In this document: in pieces, positions 10,236 to 20,700 of the stretch
Position numbering within the stretch: the first letter of the stretch is position 1
Layout: every line of letters starts with the position of its first letter
From: Cylindrospermum sp. FACHB-282
Lineage (GTDB): Bacteria; Cyanobacteriota; Cyanobacteriia; Cyanobacteriales; Nostocaceae
DNA: 64,000 nt
Direction of reading: 5' to 3'
Assembly: GCF_014697195.1 (NCBI RefSeq)
Contig: NZ_JACJRJ010000014.1
Location: forward strand, 59,479-123,478
Position numbers and translations under genes: made by a program
The notes under the pieces: generated by a model
The model's input: the letters and a program-made list of their open reading frames with translations, nothing else
Told to the model about the DNA's origin: nothing
Databases searched by the model: none

Positions 10236-12905
10236 ATGCAGCCTACAGATCCCAATAAATTTACTGATACAGCCTGGGAAGCGATTGTCAAATCCCAGGA
10301 TATAGTCCGTGCTTATAAACAACAGCAACTAGATGTTGAACATTTAATCATTGCCCTGTTAGAAGAACCCAGCAGTTCAGCAACAGGTATTCTCAGCCGG
10401 GCTGAAGTTGATCCGCTGCGCTTCCAACAGCAACTAGAGGCTTATACCCAACGTCAGCCAAAAGTCGCCAAAAGCGATCAGCTCTACCTCGGTACTAGTT
10501 TAGATACATTGCTCGACCGGGCCGAGGCAATTCGAGCCAGAATGAAAGATTCTGACATTTCCGAGGGACATATACTCCTAGCTTTTGCCGAAGATGAACG
10601 CATTGGTAGGCGAATTCTCAAAGGTTTTAACGTGGACATGGCCAAGCTAGAGGCGGCTATCAAAACTGTTCGCACTAGCCCAAAGGTGATGGAGCAAAAT
10701 CCAGAGTCGCGCTTTGCAGCTTTAGAAAAGTTTGGCAGGGACTTGACAGAACAGGCAAAATCTGGAAAATTAGACCCTGTGATTGGGCGAGATGATGAAA
10801 TTCGCCGGGTAATTCAGGTATTGTCTCGCCGCAGCAAGAATAACCCAGTGTTGATTGGTGAGCCGGGGGTGGGGAAAACTGCGATCGCTGAAGCTTTAGC
10901 ACAGAGAATGGTCAATGGTGATGTTCCCGAATCTCTGAAAAACCGCCAATTAATCTCTTTAGATATCAGTAGCTTAATTGCTGGGGCTAAATACCGCGGT
11001 GAATTTGAAGACCGTCTAAAAAATGTCCTCCGGGAAGTTACGGAATCAAACGGGCAAATTGTCCTGTTTATTGACGAACTGCACACCGTTGTCGGCACTG
11101 GTTCCAATCAACAAGGGGCAATGGATGCCGGGAATTTGCTCAAACCGATGTTGGCCAGGGGCGAACTGCGTTGTATTGGCGCAACTACCTTAGATGAATA
11201 CCGCAAATACATTGAGAAAGACGCCGCCCTCGAACGCCGCTTTCAACAAGTATATGTAGATCAGCCCAGCGTAGAAAACACGATTTCCATTCTTCGGGGC
11301 TTGAAAGAACGCTATGAAGTACATCACAACGTTAAAATTTCTGATTTGGCTCTGGTAGCCGCCGCCACTCTATCAGCCCGGTACATTTCTGACCGCTTTT
11401 TGCCAGATAAAGCCATTGATTTGGTGGATGAGGCAGCGGCAAAGTTGAAAATGGAGATTACCTCCAAACCAGCAGAATTGGAAACTATAGACCGTCGGCT
11501 GATGCAGCTGGAAATGGAAAAGCTGTCTTTATCTGGTGAAGAAAAGGCGATCGCTCAAACTAGAGAGCGTTTGGAGCGCATTGAGGAAGAAATCGCCACT
11601 TTGACTGTCAAACAGCATAAATTTAACGACCAATGGCAAGGGGAAAAGCAGCTATTGGAAGCTATCAGTGTTTTGAAAAAAGAAGAAGATGCCCTGCGGG
11701 TGCAAATTGAGCAGGCAGAGCGGGACTATGATTTAAATAAAGCTGCTCAACTTAAGTATGGCAAATTGGAAGGAGTGCAGCGCGATCGCGAAATTAAAGA
11801 AACGCAACTCTTAGAAATTCAAAGCCAAGGTTCTACCCTACTGCGAGAACAAGTCACCGAAGCCGATATTGCCGAAATTGTCGCTAAATGGACAGGCATC
11901 CCCGTCAATCGCCTGTTGGAATCGGAACGGAAAAAGTTACTGCAACTAGAGAGCCATTTGCATCAACGAGTTATTGGGCAAGAAGAAGCTGTAGCCGCAG
12001 TCTCAGCTGCCATTCGTCGCGCCCGTGCGGGGATGAAAGATCCCGGTCGTCCCATTGGTTCATTTTTGTTCATGGGCCCCACAGGTGTGGGTAAAACTGA
12101 ACTCGCCCGCGCTTTAGCTCAGTTTCTGTTTGATTCTGATGATGCTTTGGTGCGGTTGGATATGTCTGAGTATATGGAAAAACACTCGGTTTCTCGCCTC
12201 GTGGGAGCGCCTCCGGGATACATTGGTTACGAAGAAGGGGGACAACTTTCTGAGGCAGTCCGCCGTCATCCCTATTCAGTGGTGCTGTTTGATGAGGTAG
12301 AAAAGGCCCACCCCGATGTGTTTAATATTTTGTTGCAGGTATTGGATGATGGGAGAATTACTGATTCTCAAGGGCGAGCCGTCGATTTTCGCAATACTGT
12401 AATTGTCATGACCAGCAATATCGGCAGCGAATACATTCTCGATGTGGCTGGGGATGATTCTAAGTATGAAATGATGCAAAAACGGGTTACAGATGCTTTG
12501 CGATCGCATTTTCGCCCCGAATTTCTTAACCGCGTTGATGACATTATCATCTTCCACGCCCTCAACCGTTCGGAAATGCGCCATATCATCCGGATTCAAC
12601 TCAAGCGGGTAGAAAATCTGCTCAAAGAGCAAAAAATCTCCTTTGATATCTCCCCAGCAGCTTGTGATCACCTTGTAGAAGCAGGCTATGACCCAGTTTA
12701 CGGCGCACGTCCCCTCAAACGAGCCATTCAGCGAGAAATAGAAAATGCGATCGCCACCAAGTTATTAGAAAATACTTTTATCTCTGGCGACACGATTTTT
12801 ATTGACAAAGGCGAAATCGGTCTGACTTTCAGCAAAAAACCGCCTGTGAAGATATTAACCCCGAAAACCGCTGTCCAGTTGTTGGAGTCCTCATCTGAAC
12901 TATAA
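10236..12905 (+). CDS. clpB: ATP-dependent disaggregase ClpB
   Basis: ClpB is a hexameric cytosolic AAA+ machine that pulls polypeptides out of aggregates together with DnaK. The 889-residue protein has the Clp N domain (about 1-150), AAA1 with Walker A GEPGVGKT near residue 208 and Walker B LFIDELH near 276, the coiled-coil middle domain (about 400-530) that separates ClpB from ClpC, AAA2 with GPTGVGKT near residue 612 and [11 protein letters not shown] near 683, and the C-terminal small domain with [10 protein letters not shown]. There is no ClpP-binding loop. Cyanobacteria usually carry two clpB genes, and I cannot tell which this is. No CIRCE element (TTAGCACTC-N9-GAGTGCTAA) is visible upstream. 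Confidence 0.96.
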   Translation: MQPTDPNKFTDTAWEAIVKSQDIVRAYKQQQLDVEHLIIALLEEPSSSATGILSRAEVDPLRFQQQLEAYTQRQPKVAKSDQLYLGTSLDTLLDRAEAIRARMKDSDISEGHILLAFAEDERIGRRILKGFNVDMAKLEAAIKTVRTSPKVMEQNPESRFAALEKFGRDLTEQAKSGKLDPVIGRDDEIRRVIQVLSRRSKNNPVLIGEPGVGKTAIAEALAQRMVNGDVPESLKNRQLISLDISSLIAGAKYRGEFEDRLKNVLREVTESNGQIVLFIDELHTVVGTGSNQQGAMDAGNLLKPMLARGELRCIGATTLDEYRKYIEKDAALERRFQQVYVDQPSVENTISILRGLKERYEVHHNVKISDLALVAAATLSARYISDRFLPDKAIDLVDEAAAKLKMEITSKPAELETIDRRLMQLEMEKLSLSGEEKAIAQTRERLERIEEEIATLTVKQHKFNDQWQGEKQLLEAISVLKKEEDALRVQIEQAERDYDLNKAAQLKYGKLEGVQRDREIKETQLLEIQSQGSTLLREQVTEADIAEIVAKWTGIPVNRLLESERKKLLQLESHLHQRVIGQEEAVAAVSAAIRRARAGMKDPGRPIGSFLFMGPTGVGKTELARALAQFLFDSDDALVRLDMSEYMEKHSVSRLVGAPPGYIGYEEGGQLSEAVRRHPYSVVLFDEVEKAHPDVFNILLQVLDDGRITDSQGRAVDFRNTVIVMTSNIGSEYILDVAGDDSKYEMMQKRVTDALRSHFRPEFLNRVDDIIIFHALNRSEMRHIIRIQLKRVENLLKEQKISFDISPAACDHLVEAGYDPVYGARPLKRAIQREIENAIATKLLENTFISGDTIFIDKGEIGLTFSKKPPVKILTPKTAVQLLESSSEL

Positions 12906-12994
12906 AACTTCATCCCCCTATAATTTTCCTACTTAATTGACAATACAGCGCCTAAAATATCAAGAGCGGATTAACTGCCCCAGAGGCATTAATT

Positions 12995-13159
12995 TAGGAC
13001 TTACGGATTGGCAAAAAATGGTAAATATGAACATCAGTTTTATTCATTGAAAGTCCTATAAATTGTGCGTTCCCTAACGCACACTACGGCGAAAGTGGCG
13101 TAAAGAGACGCATCCAAAAAGCCAGAAAAGAGGGTAAACTTTTATGATGCATAAGTCCT
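12995..13159. mobile_element. MITE-like dispersed repeat, copy 1 (family of ~165 bp)
   Basis: The ends TAGGACTTACG and ATAAGTCCT are inverted repeats. The interior holds TTTTATTCATTGAAAGTCCT and a GTGCGT-TCCCTA-ACGCAC hairpin. Near-identical sequence recurs at 25016-25178, and a truncated copy lies at 17139-17248. This copy ends only 6 bases before the ATG of the glycosyltransferase gene, so it supplies the sequence where a ribosome site would lie. Confidence 0.8.
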
Positions 13160-13165
13160 CTTATT

Positions 13166-14518
13166 ATGAAAATAATCCAAGCTCTTGCTCGTTATTTCCC
13201 AGATAAATGTGGTGGCATTCAAGTAAACTTAAATGAATTACTGCCACAAATGCAATCCCTTGACATGGAAATCCAGATTGCAGCAGCTAGTAACGGTTCC
13301 CCAAAAGAAGACAGCTATGAGTACAACGGCGTAAAAGTTTATCGCTATCCTGTCTTTCCTGAACCCAAAACTCAACCCAACCACGGGCAATTTCCTCATG
13401 GTAAATTTGATGTTTTTGCTAATTGGCTATCCAACCAAAAAGCAGACATATATCATCAACACCACTGGGAAGTTTATTGTGGGTTGCCCCATTTGCGTTT
13501 AGCTAAAAAACTAGGTATGGCAACGGTGGTGACAGTACATTATGCTATACCTATTTGCCAGCGAATTACTTTGATGTTCAATGGAAAACAGGTTTGTGAT
13601 GGCAAAATTGATGTAGTGCGTTGTTCCCAGTGTGCCGATACTTTGCTCAAAAAGCTACCTGCTGCAATGGTCAAAACCCTGAACCATCTGCCCATGCCTA
13701 TCCTCAGCCGCCTACCTTTGCCCACAAGTGCCTATCTTCCAGCCTCAGTAGATGATGGTAACCTAGGACGATTTGTGCGTCCTTTCGTTGTACCTGGATA
13801 TGTTACTGCCCGTCAACAAAGTCTGTTAGAAATGGCAAAATTTGCTGACCGCATTGTGACAGTGTGTGATTGGCTTTATCAAGCTCTACTCATCAACGGC
13901 ATCCCTGAAGAAAAACTCATTCTCTCCCGACATGGAATTGCTTACGCTACGCAAGAGAAATCACCACAGATAAAGCAGCAATCTGGCCCTTTAAAAGTGG
14001 TTTTTTTAGGACGTTGGGATATATATAAAGGTATTGATATCTTAGTACAGGCAGTTAAAGATTTACCTCCAGAAATCCCCATTGAGTTGACCATTCATGC
14101 CATAGCCCAAGACGAACGATATCGCCAACAAATCTTAAAATTGATTGGTAACGATTCTCGGATTCGTGTAGACAAACAACTCACCAGAGAAGAACTGCCC
14201 AAGGCAATGGCCGACTATGATATCCTGGCTATACCTTCCCAATGCCTGGAAACCGGTCCTTTAGTTGTACTGGAAGCCCATGCCCTATCGGTACCCGTCA
14301 TCGGTTCCAATTTGGGGGGTATTGCTGAACTCGTCAGACATGGCATTGATGGTTGGCTAGTAACCGCTAATGATACCAAGGCTTGGACTGAAGCCCTTCG
14401 GCGCTTGGCAACAGATGCAAATTTACTCAATCAACTGCGCCAAGGTATTAAACCCGTTCGCACTGTGAGTAGGCAAGCTAGAGAGTTAGCAGCCATATAT
14501 TATAACAACCTCCACTAG
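13166..14518 (+). CDS. GT4-family glycosyltransferase
   Basis: The 450-residue protein is a GT-B fold retaining transferase. The N-terminal half starts MKIIQALARYFPDKCGGIQVN, the usual donor-side glycine loop with GG. The C-terminal domain has VVFLGRWDIYKGIDILVQAV near residue 278 and the nucleotide-sugar site TGPLVVLEAHALSVPVIGS near residue 363. An insertion with CDGKIDVVRCSQC near residue 143 carries spaced cysteines seen in some GT4 enzymes of envelope polysaccharide pathways. The acceptor and sugar are unknown. No other polysaccharide gene adjoins it, though the hps locus lies 3.3 kb downstream. A MITE copy abuts the start codon, so its native promoter may have been displaced. Confidence 0.85.
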   Translation: MKIIQALARYFPDKCGGIQVNLNELLPQMQSLDMEIQIAAASNGSPKEDSYEYNGVKVYRYPVFPEPKTQPNHGQFPHGKFDVFANWLSNQKADIYHQHHWEVYCGLPHLRLAKKLGMATVVTVHYAIPICQRITLMFNGKQVCDGKIDVVRCSQCADTLLKKLPAAMVKTLNHLPMPILSRLPLPTSAYLPASVDDGNLGRFVRPFVVPGYVTARQQSLLEMAKFADRIVTVCDWLYQALLINGIPEEKLILSRHGIAYATQEKSPQIKQQSGPLKVVFLGRWDIYKGIDILVQAVKDLPPEIPIELTIHAIAQDERYRQQILKLIGNDSRIRVDKQLTREELPKAMADYDILAIPSQCLETGPLVVLEAHALSVPVIGSNLGGIAELVRHGIDGWLVTANDTKAWTEALRRLATDANLLNQLRQGIKPVRTVSRQARELAAIYYNNLH

Positions 14519-14656
14519 TCTCAACCCCAATTATTCCTAATATGTAGTGAAATCCGCATAAAATTAAGAGGCATTCCTGACCTAATAACAACTGAGAATC
14601 GCGGAAAATTGATCTTCAGAATTAATTATCTCTGCAAATAAAACAGACAGATAACC

Positions 14657-16642
14657 ATGCTAGAACAGGGCACTATCAGTATTCATACTGAAAATATTTT
14701 CCCAATTATCAAGAAGTCCCTTTACTCCGACCATCAAATCTTCTTGCGGGAACTGGTATCCAACGCTGTAGATGCCATCCAAAAGCTGAAAATGGTATCC
14801 CGCGCTGGGGAATATAATGGAGACATCGGCGACCCAGAAATTCAAATTGCTATCGACAAAAACAGCAAGACTCTCTCCATCACCGATAACGGTATCGGAA
14901 TGACAGCAGAGGAAGTCAAAAAATACATTAATCAGGTTGCTTTCTCTAGTGCCGAAGAATTTATTCACAAATACGAAGGCAAATCAGACCAACCGATAAT
15001 CGGTCACTTTGGTCTTGGCTTCTACTCTTCCTTCATGGTGGCCCAAAAGGTAGAAGTTGATACCCTCTCCTACCAAGAAGGGGCCCAGGCAGTTCACTGG
15101 TCTTGTGATGGTTCCCCAGCCTTCACCCTAGAAGCGTCATCCCGGACGACTCGCGGCACAACCATTACTCTCACTCTCCAAGGAGAAGAAGAGGAATTTT
15201 TAGAATCAGCACGAATTAAGAATCTTGTCAAGACCTACTGTGACTTCATGCCAGTGCCCATCAAACTGGATGGTGAAGTATTAAATAGGCAAAAAGCACC
15301 TTGGCGCGAATCTCCTAGTAATCTAAGTGAAGAAGAGTATTTAGAGTTTTACCGCTACCTGTACCCTTTTCAAGAAGAACCGCTGTTATGGGTGCATTTG
15401 AATACTGACTATCCCTTTATCATCAACGGGATTTTGTATTTTCCCAAAATGCGCCCAGATGTCGATGTGACGAAAGGGCAGATTAAGCTATTTTGCAATC
15501 AAGTCTTTGTCAGCGACAACTGCGAAGAAATTATCCCGCAATTTCTTATGCCCATGCGGGGCGTGATTGATAGCACCGATATTCCCTTGAACGTGTCCCG
15601 TAGTGCCTTGCAAGGCGATCGCACAGTACGGAGAATCGGCGACTACATAGCCAAGAAAGTAGGCGATCGCCTCAAAGAACTATACCGCGACAACCGCCAA
15701 CAATACATCAGCGCTTGGAAAGACCTCAGCACCTTTGTAAAATTTGGCGTTCTCAACGACGAGAAATTCAAAAAACAAATCGAAGACATCATCATCTTCC
15801 GCACCACAGCTAAAGTTGTCGAAAAAGCCCCTGCTGAAACACCAGTAGTTGAGGTACAGACCGCAGAAGGTGACCTTTGGCAAGATATCACCCCACCCAC
15901 AGAAAACCCAGCACTCAGCACACCCTATACCACCCTCAAAGAATATCTAGAACGCAACAAAGAACGCCACGAAAACCGGGTTTTTTACAGCACCGACGAA
16001 GCAACCCAAGCCACCTACGTAGAACTTCATAAAAACCAAGGCTTAGAAGTCCTCTTTCTAGACTCCTTCATCGACACCCACTTTATTAACTTCCTCGAAC
16101 GGGAATATCAGGATGTCAAATTCACGCGGGTAGATTCCGACTTAGATAATACCTTGCTAGAACAAGACAAAGCCGGAGAAATTGTTGACCCCAAAACCAA
16201 CAAAACCCGCAGCGAGTCCATCAAAGAGTTATTTGAGAAAGCCCTCAACAAACCCAAGTTAAACATCCGCACCGAAGCGCTGAAATCCGACAGCCCCCAA
16301 GGGACACCACCGGCGATGGTACTTCTGCCAGAAATTCTTCGCCGTCTGCGAGAAATGAACGCCATGATGCAGCAGCAGCAGTCCTTAGATTTCCCAGAAG
16401 ACCACATTTTGCTAGTGAATACCGCTCACCCACTAATTCAAAATCTCGCCCACATCAGCCAAGGCAGTATCATTCAAGGTGATGGTCAATCGCCTACAGA
16501 TCAGTTAGTGAAAATGATCTGCCAACACGTCTACGATTTGGCGCTGATGTCTCAAAAAGGGTTTGACGCTGAAGGGATGAAATCCTTTGTTGAGCGCTCA
16601 AATGAGGTACTCACCAAGCTAACAGAACAAGCCAGCAAGTAA
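14657..16642 (+). CDS. htpG: molecular chaperone HtpG (Hsp90)
   Basis: HtpG is the bacterial Hsp90, a dimeric ATP-dependent chaperone in the cytosol; in cyanobacteria it helps in heat and oxidative stress and stabilises phycobilisome linkers and a tetrapyrrole enzyme. The 661-residue protein shows the GHKL ATP site in order: FLRELVSNAVDAIQKL near residue 26, ITDNGIGMT near residue 74, and GHFGLGFYSSFMVA near residue 115. The middle domain has NVSRSALQGDRTVRRI near residue 313. ATG 14657 is preceded by a weak purine stretch. The gene stands alone, with a cruciform repeat directly after it. Confidence 0.97.
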   Translation: MLEQGTISIHTENIFPIIKKSLYSDHQIFLRELVSNAVDAIQKLKMVSRAGEYNGDIGDPEIQIAIDKNSKTLSITDNGIGMTAEEVKKYINQVAFSSAEEFIHKYEGKSDQPIIGHFGLGFYSSFMVAQKVEVDTLSYQEGAQAVHWSCDGSPAFTLEASSRTTRGTTITLTLQGEEEEFLESARIKNLVKTYCDFMPVPIKLDGEVLNRQKAPWRESPSNLSEEEYLEFYRYLYPFQEEPLLWVHLNTDYPFIINGILYFPKMRPDVDVTKGQIKLFCNQVFVSDNCEEIIPQFLMPMRGVIDSTDIPLNVSRSALQGDRTVRRIGDYIAKKVGDRLKELYRDNRQQYISAWKDLSTFVKFGVLNDEKFKKQIEDIIIFRTTAKVVEKAPAETPVVEVQTAEGDLWQDITPPTENPALSTPYTTLKEYLERNKERHENRVFYSTDEATQATYVELHKNQGLEVLFLDSFIDTHFINFLEREYQDVKFTRVDSDLDNTLLEQDKAGEIVDPKTNKTRSESIKELFEKALNKPKLNIRTEALKSDSPQGTPPAMVLLPEILRRLREMNAMMQQQQSLDFPEDHILLVNTAHPLIQNLAHISQGSIIQGDGQSPTDQLVKMICQHVYDLALMSQKGFDAEGMKSFVERSNEVLTKLTEQASK

Positions 16643-16652
16643 GAATCATCAG

Positions 16653-16703
16653 TTTGTAGTGGGCACTTCAGTGCCCAAAAAGCACTAAAGTGCTGACTAC
16701 AAG
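16653..16703. repeat. double-hairpin repeat after htpG
   Basis: GGGCACT-TC-AGTGCCC (16661-16676) and AGCACT-AA-AGTGCT (16681-16694) are two perfect hairpins enclosed by TTGTAGT at 16654 and ACTACAA at 16696, which also pair. The unit forms a three-way structure. It is a familiar dispersed repeat of Nostoc and may act as an htpG terminator although no U-run follows. Confidence 0.7.
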
Positions 16704-16751
16704 CCTAGAATAGAAAGACTGTGTTGAAATAGAAGTTTGGAGATATTTACT

Positions 16752-16988
16752 ATGTCCCGTCGCTGTGAACTAACTGGTAAAAAGGCAAATAACGCCTTTG
16801 CAATTTCTCACTCCCATCGCCGCACCAAGCGCCTTCAGCAAGTAAATCTGCAAAGCAAGCGCGTTTGGTGGGCTGAGGGTAACCGCTGGGTAAGACTTAA
16901 GCTGTCTACTAAAGCAATCAAAACCCTAGAAGTCAAAGGGTTGCAAGCAATGGCAAAAGAAGCTGGCATTAACCTGAACCATTACTAA
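16752..16988 (+). CDS. rpmB: 50S ribosomal protein L28
   Basis: The 78-residue basic protein begins [20 protein letters not shown] and contains [15 protein letters not shown], the usual L28 pattern. It is a late-assembling component of the large ribosomal subunit. The frame is open five codons further back to TTG 16737, but the family starts MSRRC, so ATG 16752 is chosen. It is monocistronic as far as can be seen, with 63 bases between it and the htpG-side repeat and a long gap after it. Confidence 0.97.
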   Translation: MSRRCELTGKKANNAFAISHSHRRTKRLQQVNLQSKRVWWAEGNRWVRLKLSTKAIKTLEVKGLQAMAKEAGINLNHY

Positions 16989-17083
16989 ACTTCCTTAACA
17001 AGGCATCGGCTCTCTATCCTAATTCCTAGGTATAGCGGTTTGCAGTTGGGTGAAGTACAGTTTTGACCTCTCTCCTGCAAATT

Positions 17084-17109
17084 TAGAGACGTTGCATGCA
17101 ACGTCTCTA
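17084..17109. repeat. perfect 26-bp palindrome
   Basis: TAGAGACGTTGCA is followed directly by its exact reverse complement TGCAACGTCTCTA with no loop. The GAGACGTTGCATGCAACGTC word is a frequent dispersed palindrome in Nostocales genomes. No function is evident. Confidence 0.75.
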
Positions 17110-17138
17110 CACTCATTTTTTCCTTTTTCCTCTCCTCT

Positions 17139-17248
17139 AGAACTTACGCATTGACAAAAACCGATAAATATGTTCATCGTTTTTATTCATTAAAAGTCCT
17201 ATAGATTGTGCCTTAGGGAACGCACACTACGGGGAAAGTTGCGTAGGG
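17139..17248. mobile_element. MITE-like dispersed repeat, copy 2, truncated
   Basis: The sequence from AGAACTTACGCATTGACAAA through TTTTATTCATTAAAAGTCCT to the GCACACTACGGGG region matches copies 1 and 3, but the last 50 or so bases and the right terminal repeat are missing. Confidence 0.75.
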
Positions 17249-17370
17249 AGGAGGGACAGGCAAAGGGAAAGCAGAACCAGGGTGAGGTTTTGGTATAGTC
17301 CAAAATCATTTTCATATAAAATCAGCAACGCCGCTATATTGACCTAGGTTTAAGAATATTGCCCCAGCGA

Positions 17371-17393
17371 CCTCCCCCAATGGGGGAGGTTTT
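17371..17393 (+). terminator. terminator-like hairpin upstream of hpsA
   Basis: CCTCCCCC-AAT-GGGGGAGG (17371-17389) followed by TTTT is a strong hairpin with a short U-run on the + strand. It would insulate hpsA from upstream transcription. Confidence 0.6.
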
Positions 17394-17445
17394 AACATAC
17401 TTGTATATTATTTTGTGCCCAAATGATATGTTTCCTTTTGTATCT

Positions 17446-17452
17446 GGGTACT
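17446..17452 (+). promoter_or_regulatory. GGGTACT motif, possible SigJ-type box upstream of hpsA
   Basis: GGGTACT lies 345 bases upstream of the hpsA start, inside CTGGGTACTATAAGTGTACT. In Nostoc punctiforme hps transcription depends on a hormogonium sigma cascade including SigJ, whose proposed promoter box begins with GGG and ends in ACT or similar. The match is short and from memory, so the call is weak. Confidence 0.3.
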
Positions 17453-17797
17453 ATAAGTGTACTCTGTCAACAACGTCTTCATGAAGTTGCCTTCAGATAC
17501 AGCCCGTTTACGTAAAGTTACTGTAAAATTATGCTATCATCCTTTGTTATCCTAAATTCAGCCATTCTGAAAAGTTCAGTATTTTCCAGATGAACTTGCA
17601 CAATTGGTAAATGATATAACTTGAATAAATTGCCCTTTTTTGTAGCAACTTTATCTTTAAAGTTGGTAAATCAGCATGCAGTAGTTACATCATTATTAAT
17701 AACCTCAATTTTTGCCTGGTAAATCAATTGGCAGGCACAATTATTGATATCAAAACAATCCAAAATCCGCACCAAATCACTTGACAGGGAAGCAGCT

Positions 17798-20700
17798 ATG
17801 TCTAGAATACGTCAGCTAGTCAAGGCATTCACAAAATTATTCAAACAAATTAGTAAGCAGTCTTTATCTGCAATTAAAAAGCAAATTATTTGGCTACTGC
17901 GGACTTTATTTGCCCCTAACAGAAGACGCGGTTCAGGGAATGCTGGTTTTGTGTTGCCAACAGTGGCAATGGTATCACTTGTAGTCGTCTTGCTCACCGC
18001 TGCCATTTTATTTCGGTCTTTTGAACGCTCCAAAAATGCCACTAATGTCCGGGTAAATGAGACTGCACTCAACGCTGCAACCCCGGCGATTGATCGGGCT
18101 AGAGCTAAATTAAATAAGCTATTTCAAGACGGACGGCTACCGCGAGCCACGCCAACGGATATCGCTTTAACAAACACTCTGGTAAACAACATCGACGAAT
18201 ATACATTTGGCGATGAAACTAAACTAACGGTGATTCAAGGTGCAAATTCATTGCAGACAGCGTGGCGATACCCAGTAGATACCGACAACAACGGCAAATT
18301 TGATAGCTACACTCTTTATGGAATTTACTATAAAAATCCCCCTACAAGTAATAATCAATACGAGCGGGCTAGAAATCCCCTAGAGGCACGGACTCCACCG
18401 ATGACTTATGGTGATGTGAGCGGAGATTGTGGAGATACTTTAGGCACCAGCGCTACCTTGGTAGGTAGCAATGACTGGTTCAAGATAGGCAATAAATTGA
18501 AGAAAGCCTTCTTTGTTTATACAGCAACCGTTCCTATTACCGATATTAGTACAAAGACAGTTGATTATGAACTTTACAAAGGTAGTAAAAGCTTCTCTGC
18601 TTTAGAGTACCAACAAGACCGCGTACAACTTCCCCTGGTTAATAATGCTGTTATTTATGAAGATGACATAGACCTTACCCCAGGTACCCCCTTCAGATTG
18701 AATGGGCGGATTTTTACCAATAGTAATTTCCTGACCGGTACCGGGTCAGGCAATACAATTAGGCTATATCAGGTTAGCAGTAAAGAATCCTGTTTCTACG
18801 AAGCTGATAACGCCAAAATTGTAGTTGGTGGAAATTTAGCTGCTGGTGGTGTTGTAGATAAAAATGATTCAAACACTGCCACCCAAGTGGATTTATTTAA
18901 CAAAGGACAAGCCACAGATCCTGGTACGTCTTCTTTGGCAAAATCGACTATTCCATCTTCAAACCAAGCGAATTTAATAGCCTACAACAGCCTCGCCTAC
19001 GTACAGCGCCTCAATCGCTTAGTTGAAGCCCAGATGGCTTTTGCCGTTAGTGCCGATCCGTCGGAGGTTAAAACCGGTATTCAACAGCAAAAGGATAAAG
19101 TTGGTTTAGCAAGCTACACCCCAGAGGAAGAAGCAGAATTCCGCCGACAACAGCTAGAGCTTTACTTTAAAAAGCGCACCCGTCGCGTGCCTTACAAAGA
19201 AGTTGCTTTTGGCGGCGATGCTCTAGGTTCCTACACTTCAACTAGTCCACTTCAAGGCAGTGGCGATACCCTACGTCCAATAGATTCTTGGGTCTATCCC
19301 ACCAACCCCACAGATGGTGAAACAGGTACTGGTTACACTACGTTAGCACTAAATATAAGTGGTGACAAACTTATACCTAGTGCAACTGAACCAATTAAAC
19401 TGCAAAAAACCTATAGCGGACGCGAGCAATTATTGGGTGATAGGGTTTTGGTTGGTAACAACTTGCCTCAACTCTGGTGGGACACTAACAAAAACAAGTT
19501 TGTTGGCCCAAATACACAAGATACACAAGATATTACTGCTATTAAATGGGATAGCGGAGAGGCACCTCGCACTCGCCGCTCTCGTGTGGAGATACTGGCT
19601 GATTTAGGATCTACGGATAGAGATAAAGACTGGGAACTGGCAGCTGCTAAAGTCCCAACAAGCCTACAAGACCCTGTCGGTGGCTTACGGGTGGTGACTG
19701 GTGCAGGAATTTATTTGCCTCGAGATTACACCACTACAGGTTCTGGTACTGACCCTACCTTTGCCACAGTTACTGATCCTCCTGTTCTTACTAATCCAGG
19801 ATTAAGAATTTGGTCTGATATGATGCCTGTGGCTTCTAACGAAGCGGCAACTAATGCAATTAACGTTGCTACAGCTATTACACTACCAAACAACAATACG
19901 CCTTATCTGCGGATGCGGGCGACAGCAGTTTATCACTACAAGTCTGCCAGCTACAGCGCCACGACTCCGAGACCAATTGCTTGTGTCAGTAGCTACTATG
20001 ACCCGACTAATCAAGCTAAAGCTAGGAACAGAACTGGTCTAGTTGATGTCTCCGCTGTTTCCCCATTTTCTCTTCCAGGGGATGGTACAAATGCTGGGAA
20101 TTCCAACAACGGCATAGTCTATGCACCGCCTGATAAGACTGAGAGTAATTACCAGGATTTACTAAATTATCAAGCCGAATTAAGATATCCAAATGGACGT
20201 TTGGTAAATAAACCACTCCAAGACGCTTTAGCAAAACTAGCCGCAAATCGCACTATCTCAGAGCAGTCTGCCATTGATGCTGAAATTTGCGCCCTACAAA
20301 TTTTAGATGCCAGTATTGCAGTCGCTGGTACTCCTCCCATTCCCCACGGTGCAATTAGGGAAACTGCCTTTTTGGATGGAAGGCAGGTTAAGGCAATTCA
20401 CAAAGATGTATCAACATCAACACCGGGTGTAGAAACTTTCACTAATGCTAGTGGTATAAACGGGAACCTTACTGGAACGGTCGCCAATGTGCCAGCGCCT
20501 CCAGATTACGATCTCTTAAAACAAGATAGACAACCTTTAGAAATTCGTGCCACCGAAATAAATATTGGCCTACTCCGCACAACGACTATTGGTGGAGGAA
20601 CTCCAGCGCAAGAATATTTATTGCCAAATAGCGGCATTATCTATGCCACTCGCAATGATGCGCTGCTAGATTTGAGTGCGAGTGGAACTCAAAGTCAAAT

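Larger units (their letters stand above)
16989..17797. other. intergenic region upstream of the hps locus
   Basis: This 800-base region has no credible ORF. It holds a perfect 26-base palindrome, a truncated MITE copy and a terminator-like hairpin, and then about 400 bases of AT-rich DNA that should carry the hpsA promoter and a long leader. Confidence 0.6.

Noticed and set aside
17744..17797. TTG start for HpsA 18 codons upstream
   Set aside because: ATG 17798 has an AGGGA site and fits the MSRIRQ-type start.
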